64,000 nt of DNA from RUG11690 sp045616665 (lineage in GTDB: Bacteria > Bacteroidota > Bacteroidia > Bacteroidales > WCHB1-69): contig JAZLHE010000016.1 of NCBI GenBank assembly GCA_045616665.1, forward strand, positions 16,177 through 80,176, given 5' to 3'. The notes under the pieces were generated by a model. It saw only the letters and a program-made list of their open reading frames with translations. It had not been told where the DNA came from and searched no databases. Every line of letters starts with the position of its first letter. The stretch's first letter is position 1. The position numbers and the translations under genes are program-made. Below, piece by piece: positions 1 to 8,809 of the stretch.

Positions 1-63
1 TGCGACCAACATTGAATCCGTAAAATCAAAAACATTACAAATATCTTTAATTTTCGAATAATT

Positions 64-1569
64 ATGGCAAACAACGAAGAACTTTTCAAACAGATTATTT
101 CTCACGCGAAGGAATACGGTTTTATTTTTCCTTCCAGCGATATATACGACGGTTTGGCCGCCGTTTACGATTATGGCCAGTATGGTGTCGAACTGAAGAA
201 TAACATCAAGCAATATTGGTGGAAGGCGATGGTTCAAATGCACGAAAACATTGTCGGCATTGACAGTTCCATTTTTATGCACCCGACCATTTGGAAGGCT
301 TCCGGACACGTTGACGCATTCAACGACCCGCTCATCGACAACAAAGACTCCAAAAAGCGCTATCGCGCCGATGTTCTGATTGAAGATCATATCCAGAAAA
401 TCGAAGATAAAATCAATAAAGAAATTGAAAAAGCAAAGAAACGCTTTGAAAATTTCGACGAAGCGATGTACCGTCAGACCAATGCCCGCGTGATGGGTTA
501 CCAGCAACAAATTGACGACATCACCGCCCGCTACGCCGAATTGATGAACAAGATGGATTTGGCCGGTCTGAAAGCACTCATCGAAGAATTGGGCATCGTC
601 TGCCCGATTTCCGGAACCAAAAACTGGACGGATGTACGTCAATTCAACCTGATGTTTTCCACAAAAATAGGCTCTTTGGCTGATGGGTCGGACACCATAT
701 ACCTGAGACCTGAAACGGCACAGGGCATTTTCGTCAACTTTTTGAATGTCTATAAGACAGGTCGAATGAAAATTCCTTTCGGCATCGCCCAAATTGGAAA
801 AGCTTTCCGTAACGAAATCGTGGCTCGCCAATTCATTTTCAGAATGCGTGAATTTGAACAGATGGAAATGCAATTCTTCGTCAAACCCGGTGAAGAGCTC
901 AAATGGTTTGACTATTGGAAGCAAACTCGTATCAAATGGCATCAGGACTTGGGCATCGAACCCGAAAACTACCGCTTCCACGATCACGAAAAGCTGGCCC
1001 ACTACGCCAACGCCGCTACCGACATCGAATTCAAGTTCCCATTTGGCTTCAAAGAATTGGAAGGCATCCACTCCCGTACGAACTTCGACCTCGGCCAACA
1101 CGAAAAATTCTCAGGCAAGAAGTTACGCGTATTTGATCCCGACACCAACGAAAACTACGTTCCTTACGTCATTGAGACCTCGATCGGTGTTGACCGTATG
1201 TTCTTAGCCGTTTTCAGCCACGCCTATACCGAAGAGAAGTTGGAAGACGGCTCTGTTCGCGTTGTATTGCGTCTGCCAGCGAAATTGGCACCTGTCAAAG
1301 CAGCCATCCTGCCATTAGTCAAGAAAGACGGGCTGCCGGAAAAGGCCCGCGAAATCATGGACAAACTGATGCCGTATATGATGTGCCAATACGACGAAAA
1401 AGATGCCATCGGCCGCCGTTACCGTCGCCAAGATGCCATCGGTACACCCTACTGCATCACCGTGGACAACCAGACGATGGAAGACAACACCGTTACCCTT
1501 CGCGAACGCGACAGTATGCAGCAGAAACGTGTTGCCATCAACGAATTATTATCTAACATCGTTCTCTAA
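64..1569 (+). CDS. glyQS: Glycyl-tRNA synthetase (homodimeric, class II)
   Basis: Charges tRNA-Gly with glycine in the cytoplasm using ATP. The 501-residue length fits the single-chain alpha2 enzyme rather than the split GlyQ/GlyS form. Class II signatures are visible: an N-terminal YDYGQYGVELKNN segment, motif 2 around FRNEIVARQFIFRMREFEQ (residues about 250-270), and a motif 3-like ETSIGVDRMFLAVF near residue 380, followed by an anticodon-binding domain ending in LRERDSMQQKRV. A charged helical insertion lies around residues 100-140. The start is the first ATG after an AT-rich leader. Any promoter lies close to or beyond the left window edge. The M16 peptidase gene follows after 13 bases, so the two are probably cotranscribed. 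Identification is secure. Confidence 0.97.
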   Translation: MANNEELFKQIISHAKEYGFIFPSSDIYDGLAAVYDYGQYGVELKNNIKQYWWKAMVQMHENIVGIDSSIFMHPTIWKASGHVDAFNDPLIDNKDSKKRYRADVLIEDHIQKIEDKINKEIEKAKKRFENFDEAMYRQTNARVMGYQQQIDDITARYAELMNKMDLAGLKALIEELGIVCPISGTKNWTDVRQFNLMFSTKIGSLADGSDTIYLRPETAQGIFVNFLNVYKTGRMKIPFGIAQIGKAFRNEIVARQFIFRMREFEQMEMQFFVKPGEELKWFDYWKQTRIKWHQDLGIEPENYRFHDHEKLAHYANAATDIEFKFPFGFKELEGIHSRTNFDLGQHEKFSGKKLRVFDPDTNENYVPYVIETSIGVDRMFLAVFSHAYTEEKLEDGSVRVVLRLPAKLAPVKAAILPLVKKDGLPEKAREIMDKLMPYMMCQYDEKDAIGRRYRRQDAIGTPYCITVDNQTMEDNTVTLRERDSMQQKRVAINELLSNIVL

Positions 1570-1582
1570 ACAACTTCCGGTA

Positions 1583-2809
1583 ATGCCGTATCCTATCATA
1601 CCATTAAAGAATGGTATAAAACTGATTCACAAGGAAATAGACTCGCCAATTTCCCATTTTGGCATTTTGGTGAATGCCGGTACCCGTGACGAGAAAGCCG
1701 ACAAAATGGGTATTGCCCATTTTGTCGAGCATACTATATTCAAAGGCACTCAAAAAAGAAGCGCCCACCAAATTATCCGTCGTATGGAAGACGTTGGCGG
1801 AGACCTTAACGCCAGCACTTCCAAAGAAGAAACCTATTTCCACGCCTCTTTCCTGTCTCCCGATTACCCGCGGGCGGTAGAACTGCTCTCCGACATTTTC
1901 AGCAATTCCACTTTCCCGGAAGACGAACTGGAAAAGGAAAAGGATGTTGTCATTGAAGAAATCAACTACTACAAGGACACGCCCTCGGAACTCATCTTCG
2001 ATGACTTCGAAACCTTGGTGTACAACCAACATCCAATGGGACGAAACATCTTAGGCACGCGAAAAGACGTCAAGAAATTCAAACGGGACGACATTTTAGC
2101 ATTTATCCGTCAAAATTACACGTTAAGCAATGTCGTTTTGGCCTCTGCCGGCAACATTTCCACAAAAAAACTTGTCCAACTCTGCGAGAAACATTTTTCA
2201 GACCTGAAATTGGCCGAAAATCCGCAAGAAAGATTCGCATTCAAAAATTATCAGCCGCAACAACTACGCATTAACAAGCACAGCAACCAGTCACACATTA
2301 TGATTGGCAACGTGGCATACGACATCAAGAACCCGCATCGAAGTGCCTTTATGCTGCTCACCAACCTTTTAGGCGGACAAGGGATGAACACGCGCCTTAA
2401 TATGGCCATTCGCGAGAACAAAGGCCTGGCTTACAGCGTAGAGGCCTCTTACTCTCCATTTTCAGACACCGGGCTATTCAATATTTACATTGGCTGCGAA
2501 CACGATGCCATTGAAAAGTGTATCAATCTATCTTATAAAGAATTAGACAAATTAAGACACAACAAATTAGGCACTTTGCAACTCCATTATGCTAAAAAAC
2601 AGTTTTTAGGACAATTAGCCATCTCCAACGAAGCCAAACTGAATGAAATGATTGCCATCGGCCGTACCGCCCTTTTCTTCGACAGCGTGGAAACGTCTGA
2701 AGAATCCATTGCCCGTTTCAACGAAATATCTGCGGAAGAAATCCTCGAAGTCGCCAACGAAATACTCATTCCAGATCAAATGACAACTTTAGTTTACGGA
2801 AAACCATGA
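1583..2809 (+). CDS. M16 family zinc metallopeptidase (processing-peptidase-like)
   Basis: Single-chain M16 (insulinase/pitrilysin) peptidase of 408 residues. The inverted zinc motif HxxEH is present as HFVEH near residue 50, and the distal glutamate lies in the EEINYYKDTPSE segment about 75 residues later, so the N-terminal half looks catalytically intact. The C-terminal half carries the LLGGQGMNTRLNMAIRE-type segment of the second M16 domain. The frame is open 60 codons further upstream, but that part overlaps the end of the glycyl-tRNA synthetase gene and does not look like M16 sequence, so I chose the ATG 13 bases after the upstream stop. No signal peptide is evident, which suggests a cytoplasmic location. 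The substrate is unknown. It overlaps the next gene by four bases (ATGA). Confidence 0.93.
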   Translation: MPYPIIPLKNGIKLIHKEIDSPISHFGILVNAGTRDEKADKMGIAHFVEHTIFKGTQKRSAHQIIRRMEDVGGDLNASTSKEETYFHASFLSPDYPRAVELLSDIFSNSTFPEDELEKEKDVVIEEINYYKDTPSELIFDDFETLVYNQHPMGRNILGTRKDVKKFKRDDILAFIRQNYTLSNVVLASAGNISTKKLVQLCEKHFSDLKLAENPQERFAFKNYQPQQLRINKHSNQSHIMIGNVAYDIKNPHRSAFMLLTNLLGGQGMNTRLNMAIRENKGLAYSVEASYSPFSDTGLFNIYIGCEHDAIEKCINLSYKELDKLRHNKLGTLQLHYAKKQFLGQLAISNEAKLNEMIAIGRTALFFDSVETSEESIARFNEISAEEILEVANEILIPDQMTTLVYGKP

Positions 2810-3918
2810 AACAAAATTTATTGATATTATTAAGCATTATCATTCTGTTGAATGCCTGCGGTCATAAAAACGATGAACAGGACAACGCCAGCGTCATCGA
2901 ATTGAACGAGAATTCTGTCACGGTGATGGGCACCCAACTGGAGCAATCCGTTCTCAACGGTATTCCCGACGTATTCAACAAGGCCTTCGACCAAGAATAC
3001 CTGAAATCAGTCATCCGGGACAACTCCATTGTCAACAGCAGCTTGGACGCCGACTTCGGAAAAGAATACTTTGAAAGCAATTTCCATATCGGAGACGAAA
3101 TGGTGGAACTTGTGAACAACGGTGGGGATTTCAAATTCGTACAATACTATTACGACGAACAACGTCACAATCACCACATCGTTTTTCGAAGCTACAACGA
3201 CTTTATACTCAATTTTTACGACTATATTGTTGATACACTGAACAACAAATTGGTCATCAAGGACGGCTTCATATACAATACCGGCACTAATTTTTCAGAC
3301 AATATCAGGGAAAACGTACTGCTGATGGCACTCAACAAAACCAATCCCGAAGGCATACCCCTCAGCTTGAGCCATATCAAGGCAAATTTTGACGGACAGA
3401 AATACAAAGAAGCCATACGCCTCCTGCGCGAACACCAAACGGAATTGAAAGAGCTGTCGTGCTATTGGCAACTTTACATTGCCGCCCTTTACCAAACTTG
3501 TCCCAAGGAGAGCTTTCTCGACTCGTTGAACGCACTCAACGAAAAAAACATCGACCGACGGATGTTGCAGCTGCATCAACTCATTTTCAGCTTGAACGAG
3601 GGCAAAATAGAAATTGCACAAAACACCATCAACGAACTGATAGAGCAAACCGGTGACGACCCCATTTATCTGATGATGTTTGGAAAAGCCAATTTTTATG
3701 CCAAAAATTACAAAGACGCACTCATCTGTTACGAAACTTCCGAACAATATCTTCCCCCACTTTGGGATTTATGGTACGGGAAATTAGAATGCCTTGATGC
3801 GCTCAACGACAAGGAAAATTTCGCAAAGTGCTTAAATTCAGCAATTAACAACTATAAAATGAGCGAAAAAGAACTAACTGAATTAACGAAGAAACACTTC
3901 CCGAAAATGGCAAAATAA
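2806..3918 (+). CDS. Lipoprotein with TPR-like C-terminal half
   Basis: I do not recognise a named family. The first 20 residues form a lipoprotein signal ending in the lipobox LNAC (Cys18), so the product is probably anchored in the inner or outer membrane. Residues about 180-365 are helical with tetratricopeptide-like spacing (for example IYLMMFGKANFYAKNYKDAL, then CYETSEQYLPPLWDLWYGKL), which suggests a protein-interaction scaffold. The N-terminal half contains a domain of mixed character with no obvious catalytic motif. It overlaps the M16 peptidase gene by four bases, so the two are likely translationally coupled. Whether they work together is an inference from that coupling alone. Confidence 0.8.
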   Translation: MKQNLLILLSIIILLNACGHKNDEQDNASVIELNENSVTVMGTQLEQSVLNGIPDVFNKAFDQEYLKSVIRDNSIVNSSLDADFGKEYFESNFHIGDEMVELVNNGGDFKFVQYYYDEQRHNHHIVFRSYNDFILNFYDYIVDTLNNKLVIKDGFIYNTGTNFSDNIRENVLLMALNKTNPEGIPLSLSHIKANFDGQKYKEAIRLLREHQTELKELSCYWQLYIAALYQTCPKESFLDSLNALNEKNIDRRMLQLHQLIFSLNEGKIEIAQNTINELIEQTGDDPIYLMMFGKANFYAKNYKDALICYETSEQYLPPLWDLWYGKLECLDALNDKENFAKCLNSAINNYKMSEKELTELTKKHFPKMAK

Positions 3919-3933
3919 ATTTTTCAAAAATGT

Positions 3934-3963
3934 TTGTTTGAATAAATAATTTTTGTATTTTTG
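3934..3963 (+). promoter_or_regulatory. Bacteroidota-type promoter of rpsT
   Basis: TTG at 3934-3936, a 19-base spacer, then TATTTTTG at 3956-3963, which fits the Bacteroidota -33/-7 consensus TTG-N19-TAnnTTTG. Transcription should start near 3970, giving a leader of about 37 bases before the rpsT ATG. Confidence 0.65.
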
Positions 3964-4006
3964 CAACCCGATTTTGAAAGTATAAAAAAATAATAATTAT
4001 AAAGAA

Positions 4007-4258
4007 ATGGCAAATCACAAGTCAGCATTAAAAAGAATCAGAGCTAACAACAGAAAAAGATTAGAAAACAGATATTACGCTAAAACTATGCGTAATTCTT
4101 TAAGAGACATAAGATTAGTTTCAGACAAGGCCGAAGCCACAAAGAGACTCCCTTCCGTAGTTTCTTTGATTGACAAATTGGCAAAGAAAGGCATTATTCA
4201 CAAGAATAAAGCTGCCAACTTGAAATCAGGTTTAATGAAAAAGGTGAACCAATTATAA
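4007..4258 (+). CDS. rpsT: 30S ribosomal protein S20
   Basis: Primary 16S rRNA-binding protein of the small ribosomal subunit. The 83-residue, lysine- and arginine-rich chain has the classic S20 opening (MANHKSALKRIRANNRKR) and the C-terminal KKGIIHKNKAANLKSGLMK segment. It is transcribed alone: a promoter precedes it directly and a strong intrinsic terminator follows. AT-rich codons and an AAAGAA tract ahead of the ATG fit a highly expressed Bacteroidota ribosomal gene. Identification is secure. Confidence 0.98.
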   Translation: MANHKSALKRIRANNRKRLENRYYAKTMRNSLRDIRLVSDKAEATKRLPSVVSLIDKLAKKGIIHKNKAANLKSGLMKKVNQL

Positions 4259-4290
4259 GGGTTGATTGGTTTTTTCATATTTTTGTGTTG

Positions 4291-4327
4291 CGCTATATAC
4301 AAGACACTTGTATATAGCGTTTTTTTA
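4291..4327 (+). terminator. Intrinsic terminator of rpsT
   Basis: Perfect 13-bp stem CGCTATATACAAG (4291-4303) / CTTGTATATAGCG (4307-4319) with a three-base ACA loop and a run of eight T from 4320. The A/T-rich stem with a GC base is unusual, but it is long and perfectly paired. Confidence 0.85.
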
Positions 4328-4356
4328 TGGGCAAACTTATCATAAACCAAGAAACG

Positions 4357-4690
4357 ATGAAAAGCCGTCGGGTTTCAAAAGCATCCCCAAGAACACGGAA
4401 AACCATTTTCGTCATCGGAGGAATTGTCCTCACAATTTTATTGCTTAGTTCCTTGCTATTACCCGTTTTTGCCAAACACTATATCGAGAAGAAAATCGTT
4501 CATTTTTCCCTCCTCGGCAACTGCGACATCCACATCCAATCCCTATTTTTGTTCTTTCAACGCCATTCCACAGTCCCTGACACAGGCCATTTTATCTTCC
4601 GAAGACGGTTCGTTTTTTGTTCATCACGGCTTTATCAAATCATCGATGCAACAAGCCCTATTGGCAGATATCAAGGCAGGAAAAATATAA
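4357..4690 (+). pseudogene. Remnant of a GT51 peptidoglycan glycosyltransferase gene
   Basis: Two frames of one broken gene. From ATG 4357 one frame gives a basic N-terminus, a transmembrane helix (about IFVIGGIVLTILLLSSLLLP) and a start resembling Bacteroidota single-pass transglycosylases (KHYIEKKI). Near 4555-4570 the homology moves to the +1 frame, which reads AIPQSLTQAILSSEDGSFFVHHGF and then QQALLADIKAGKI before a TAA at 4688. The SSEDGxFFxHHGF part is the GT51 active-site region of penicillin-binding-protein-type glycosyltransferases, including the catalytic glutamate. The expected next segment, RFGGSTITQQ, is lost; only IRF remains, in the other frame. Most of the N-terminal linker and all of the domain beyond the first motif are missing. 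It lies directly behind the rpsT terminator and has no visible promoter. Confidence 0.72.
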
Positions 4691-4727
4691 GGTTCTGTCG
4701 CAAACCTACTTCTTACTATTTAATCTC

Positions 4728-7097
4728 TTAACTTCTTAACGTCCCTACTTTTTTTTCCATCGCCTCAACAAATTCAAGGGCATCCTTGGTGTAGCCATCG
4801 GCGTGAATTTGCTCAGCCAAGGCAGGATTCAGCACGGCACCTCCCACAAAAATCGGACTTTGTACGCCATTTTGTTTCAGGTAGGCAATGGTTTCCTCCA
4901 TCAACAGCACCGTCGTGGTCATCAAGGCACTCAAACCAATCACCATCGGATGATATTTATCATAAGCCTCCTTGATGACTTCTTTCGGAGTGTCTTTTCC
5001 CAAATCAACTACTTTATAGCCATACGATTCAAAAATGACTTTCACAATATTTTTGCCGATATCGTGAACATCGCCCTTAACGGTAGCCAGCACCACCGTT
5101 CCCTTCTGGTTTCCGCTCTGGCTGAATTGAGACTTAATAACGTCAAACGCCTCCTTGCAGGCTTCCGAAGCAGAAATCAACTGCGGCAGAAAAATACGCT
5201 GTTTCTCGAAGTCGGCACCCACTTCATTCAAGGTGGGGATCAGAATTTGGTTAATCACAGACATCGGATCCTGCACTTTCAAGGCCTCGCGTGTCAATGC
5301 CACACTGTCTGCCTTCAGCCCACGCTTAACCGCATCGTGCAAGGTCATTTCCGATTTTGGATCAACAGTCGTTGACGTAGATGTCGCGGTCGTTGCGGGA
5401 ACCGTTTCCATCGTAATTACATTTTCAATATAAGCCGTCAAATCTTCCTGTCTGCCTTTCAATGCGTTAAAGGCCAACACCGCGTTCAGCATCGCGGCAT
5501 TGCAAGGATTGATAATCGGCATTGTCAGGCCGTTTTCCAGTGCCATCAACAAAAACGAGCTGTTAATCAGTTCACGGTTCGGCATACCGAAGCTGACATT
5601 GGACACACCCAAAGCCGTTTTCAGTCCCAACTTGTCCGTCACCATTCGCAAGGCGCGCAAGGTTTCCTTCACCAAGGGTTGCTGGGCGCTGCAGGTCAGC
5701 GTGAGGGTATCTATCATCAAACGATGAGCCGCGATACCGTAGGCAGCTGCCCCGTTCAAAATTCTTTCGGCAATGGCAAAACGCTCTTCCGCCGTCTGTG
5801 GAATACCGTTATCATCCATCGTAAGACCTAAAACCACCGCACCATACTTCTTGGCAATGGGAAAAATGGCCGCCATATTCGCCTCGTTGCCGTTGACGGA
5901 ATTAATCAACGGAACGCCGTTATAATAACGACAGCCCGCCTCGATAGCCGCGGGATTGGACGAATCAATTTGCAAAGGCAACGCCGTGATTTCAGCCAAA
6001 TGCGTCACCACCTTCTTCATATTGGCCACGTCATCGGTTTTCGGAACGCCCAAATTCACGTCCAGCAAATCGGCCTTCGCTTCTTCCTGCTTGATGGCTT
6101 CCTTGTAAATATAGTCAAAATCCTCGTTCAAGATGGCCTCTTTCAGTTTTTTCTTGCCCGTTGGATTAATACGCTCACCACAGATTCTAATTCCGTCGAA
6201 GGTCACGAGACGTGTGGCGGAAGTAATCGTCGTCTGCTTTTCCACCAGGCGTTGAGGCACCGGTTTTCCTTTATTGACAGCGATAGCACGGATAAAATCT
6301 GGATTTGTGCCGCAGCAGCCGCCCAGAACCGCCACACCGGCCTGCTGAAATTCGCTCATCACTTCGGCAAATTCCTCAGCAGACAAGGAATAGCAAGCTT
6401 TTCCGTTATGCAGACAAGGAATTCCGCGATTGGGCTGTACCAACACCGGCTTGTCGCTATACTGCAACAATTCGGCCACGATGGGTTTCAAGTCACGAGG
6501 TCCCAGGGAACAATTCACACCAATGGCATCAGCTCCCATATTGGACATCAGTTCTGCCATAATGCGAGGAGATGTGCCCGTCAGCGTATGACCCGACTGG
6601 TCGAAGGTCATCGTAGTGAAAACCGGTTTGTCGCAATTTTCCTTCACCGCCAACAAGGCGCACTTCAATTCATACAAATCGGTAAAAGTCTCGAGGATAA
6701 AGCCATCCACCTGGTCACGGGCAATCAAAACCATCTCCTTGAAGGCCTTGTAAGCGTCGTCGAAACTCAATTCGCCCATAGGATAGAGCATTTTTCCAAG
6801 CGGACCGATATCACACATCACGTGCTGCGTGGTGCGATAGCGCTTCGCCAAAGCGATGGCACTGTCAATTACGGACTTCAAATCCTCATTGGGCATTTTG
6901 ATTCGATTGGCACCAAAAGTGTTGGTTGTGATAAAGTCGCAACCCGCCTCGATATAGCTTTTATGAATATCGGCAATTTGATCGGGTTCCGTAATATTCA
7001 GCATTTCGGGCATTTTTGACATAATGCCCCGTTTTTCCAACTCGGTGCCGAAAGCACCGTCAAAAATCATTACTTCCTCACCTAATTTCTGTATCAT
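4728..7097 (-). CDS. metH: Cobalamin-dependent methionine synthase lacking the activation domain
   Basis: Transfers the methyl group of 5-methyltetrahydrofolate to homocysteine through cobalamin. Three modules can be read in the 789 residues: a homocysteine S-methyltransferase barrel (about 1-290, with zinc-ligand segments GVNCSLGP and LGGCCGTNP), a pterin-binding barrel (about 305-560, opening with RICGERINPTGKKKL), and the cap plus B12-binding domains (about 590-789). The cobalt-ligating histidine is His678 in DVHDIGKNI. A Thr/Ser-rich linker (about 570-590) joins the last two. The chain stops after the B12 domain, so the C-terminal AdoMet/reactivation domain of long MetH (about 1,200 residues) is absent. 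The gene two positions upstream in the operon (metF) makes the substrate, and the gene between them supplies a candidate reactivation domain. Confidence 0.95.
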   Translation of the reverse strand: MIQKLGEEVMIFDGAFGTELEKRGIMSKMPEMLNITEPDQIADIHKSYIEAGCDFITTNTFGANRIKMPNEDLKSVIDSAIALAKRYRTTQHVMCDIGPLGKMLYPMGELSFDDAYKAFKEMVLIARDQVDGFILETFTDLYELKCALLAVKENCDKPVFTTMTFDQSGHTLTGTSPRIMAELMSNMGADAIGVNCSLGPRDLKPIVAELLQYSDKPVLVQPNRGIPCLHNGKACYSLSAEEFAEVMSEFQQAGVAVLGGCCGTNPDFIRAIAVNKGKPVPQRLVEKQTTITSATRLVTFDGIRICGERINPTGKKKLKEAILNEDFDYIYKEAIKQEEAKADLLDVNLGVPKTDDVANMKKVVTHLAEITALPLQIDSSNPAAIEAGCRYYNGVPLINSVNGNEANMAAIFPIAKKYGAVVLGLTMDDNGIPQTAEERFAIAERILNGAAAYGIAAHRLMIDTLTLTCSAQQPLVKETLRALRMVTDKLGLKTALGVSNVSFGMPNRELINSSFLLMALENGLTMPIINPCNAAMLNAVLAFNALKGRQEDLTAYIENVITMETVPATTATSTSTTVDPKSEMTLHDAVKRGLKADSVALTREALKVQDPMSVINQILIPTLNEVGADFEKQRIFLPQLISASEACKEAFDVIKSQFSQSGNQKGTVVLATVKGDVHDIGKNIVKVIFESYGYKVVDLGKDTPKEVIKEAYDKYHPMVIGLSALMTTTVLLMEETIAYLKQNGVQSPIFVGGAVLNPALAEQIHADGYTKDALEFVEAMEKKVGTLRS

Positions 7098-7157
7098 TGT
7101 TTTATGTTTTTTTATTTCAATTTTTTCATTTTCGTGTCTGACTTTGCAAGCAGCAAT

Positions 7158-7763
7158 TCACCTCTTCAAGTAGCAAGTGACGCCGCGTTTGCGGTAAGCA
7201 CACGAAGCGGCCGCCACACAACCGTCACAAGTTTTTCGCACCGTACTACCGATTTTCACGATACCCACCATCGACTTCAAGGGCAACATCAGTCCCGAAT
7301 CCAGGAAAGTAATACCGATGCGTTCCGCGTGAATCAGTTCCGCAATTTTCCGGTTATCGCTGATAGCCGTACCACCATAACCCGGACAGAAGCGAAAACC
7401 CAGCGACGGAAAATCCAGTGTCCGTTCAAACTCATCGGCCAGACGTTCCAAATACACGTTAGCCACAGCATCAAAGACTACCGCCGAAGCCATATTTTCC
7501 AGTTGCAGCCGTTTCAGGCGCCGATCTACCGCAACGCCTAAAGTTGTGGCGCATAGCAAATATTCCGTTGCTCCGGAAAGATAATTCCGATACGCAGCAT
7601 TTTCAGCCATAAAATCCTGTATTTCTGCAAAATGACCATAAACATATTTGAAGTCAGACAAAACCTTAATTTCTTCCAAAGCTTTATCTACCAACAAATT
7701 AGTATATTCATCAAGTTTTATTTCGGACTGACATCCCAAAAATTTCAGGACTTCTTCTTTCAT
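7158..7763 (-). CDS. Stand-alone methionine synthase activation-domain protein
   Basis: 201 residues related to the AdoMet-binding reactivation domain of MetH. The diagnostic stretch is RFCPGYGGTAISDNRKI (about residues 124-140), the counterpart of the RPAPGYP loop that binds S-adenosylmethionine in long MetH. The C-terminus ends in a cysteine-rich run, CDGCVAAASCAYRKRGVTC, seen in separate activation proteins of anaerobes; it could bind a metal or Fe-S cluster, but that is an inference. The start overlaps the metF stop by one base (TGATG), and metH begins 60 bases downstream. This arrangement supports a role in reductive remethylation of the MetH cobalamin cofactor. Confidence 0.85.
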   Translation of the reverse strand: MKEEVLKFLGCQSEIKLDEYTNLLVDKALEEIKVLSDFKYVYGHFAEIQDFMAENAAYRNYLSGATEYLLCATTLGVAVDRRLKRLQLENMASAVVFDAVANVYLERLADEFERTLDFPSLGFRFCPGYGGTAISDNRKIAELIHAERIGITFLDSGLMLPLKSMVGIVKIGSTVRKTCDGCVAAASCAYRKRGVTCYLKR

Positions 7764-8641
7764 CAGTGCAACTCTTTTTCAATGACGTTGGAAATACGTT
7801 GATAAATATCGCTGGCCACGGAAGCGCTATTCATCGTGTAAATATGGATTCCGTCGGCATCGTTTGCCAGCAATTCCAGAATTTGATTAACGCTATAGGC
7901 GATACCGATTTCATACATTGCCTTCTTGTCATTTCTAAAGCGATCGAAAAGCACACGTAACTCAAAGGGGATGGAAGCACCCGCCATATTCATAATCTTA
8001 TTGAACATCGTCGCGCTCGTCAGGGGCATAATACCCGGGATAATCGGAATTGTAATACCCATCTTCTTTGCCACACGCACCAATCTATAATAATAATTAT
8101 TGTCATAGAAAAGCTGCGTGATGAAAAACGACGCGCCGCTATCCTGCTTAATCTTCAGGTTGACGAGATCGTCATAAAGACTTTCACACTCGATATGGCC
8201 CTCGGGATAGCACGCGCCGCCGAGGCAGAAATCGTGTTTTTTCCTGAGATAATCCATCAATTCTGAAGCGTGTTTGAAACACTTCAGGTAATCGCCGGCA
8301 AAATCCTGCGGTTTGTCACCGCGCAGGACCAGCACGTTTTCCAGGTTCTCTTTTTCCAAGGAAGCGGCCAAGGCATCCACGTCTTGTTGGGCCAATGCAC
8401 CGCAAGTCAAATGCACCAATGGTTCGGCCGTGGTGTTATGCTTCACATAACTTGCCAGATCGATGGTGTTTTGACTGTAATCTCCCGAAGACTTAAAAGT
8501 CACACTGATAAAGTCAGGATTGAATCGCTGCAGTTGATCAATCGTGCCAAAAATATCATTGATAGTACTATTGTTAGGATTCGGGGGAAAGACCTCAAAA
8601 GAGAAAGTTTTTTTCTTTTTTAAGATGTCGCTAATTCGCAT
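7763..8641 (-). CDS. metF: Methylenetetrahydrofolate reductase
   Basis: Reduces 5,10-methylene-THF to 5-methyl-THF, the methyl donor used by MetH. The 292-residue chain has the usual bacterial MetF length. It shows the FSFEVFPPNP opening with the catalytic glutamate, VLRGDKP (flavin/folate region), LGGACYPEGH, and DSGASFFITQLFYDN. It is first in a three-gene minus-strand operon followed by the activation protein (one-base overlap) and metH. The promoter sits about 35 bases upstream of the ATG, so there is no room for a SAM or cobalamin riboswitch. Confidence 0.96.
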   Translation of the reverse strand: MRISDILKKKKTFSFEVFPPNPNNSTINDIFGTIDQLQRFNPDFISVTFKSSGDYSQNTIDLASYVKHNTTAEPLVHLTCGALAQQDVDALAASLEKENLENVLVLRGDKPQDFAGDYLKCFKHASELMDYLRKKHDFCLGGACYPEGHIECESLYDDLVNLKIKQDSGASFFITQLFYDNNYYYRLVRVAKKMGITIPIIPGIMPLTSATMFNKIMNMAGASIPFELRVLFDRFRNDKKAMYEIGIAYSVNQILELLANDADGIHIYTMNSASVASDIYQRISNVIEKELH

Positions 8642-8674
8642 AATTTATAGTTTTATCCAATGATGTATATTTTG

Positions 8675-8705
8675 CAAAAGTACGAAATATTTTTGATTTT
8701 GGCAA
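8675..8705 (-). promoter_or_regulatory. Promoter of the metF operon
   Basis: Read on the minus strand: TTG (8705-8703), a 20-base spacer, then TACTTTTG (8682-8675), which fits TTG-N19-21-TAnnTTTG. The expected start is near 8668. Confidence 0.6.
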
Positions 8706-8782
8706 TGCGAATATTGCTAATTTCTAATTTTATCCACTGATCACAGTTCACTCAAAGTTCAACAATATTCAAAAAAAATCCG

Positions 8783-8790
8783 TATCTTTG
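8783..8790 (+). promoter_or_regulatory. -7 box of the dsrC promoter
   Basis: TATCTTTG at 8783-8790, 19 bases ahead of the dsrC ATG, giving a very short leader. A TTC rather than TTG lies at about the -33 position, so the upstream half is weak. Confidence 0.5.
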
Positions 8791-8809
8791 CATTTTAATT
8801 CAAAATATT

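Noticed and set aside
1403..1582. 60-codon upstream extension of the M16 peptidase frame
   Set aside because: It overlaps the end of the glycyl-tRNA synthetase gene in another frame, and its translation does not look like M16 protease sequence.
5970..7019. 349-codon open frame on the plus strand
   Set aside because: It is the antisense shadow of metH, with His/Gln-rich low-information sequence.
8642..8675. SAM or cobalamin riboswitch ahead of metF
   Set aside because: The predicted transcript starts only about 27 bases before the ATG, which leaves no room for either structure.
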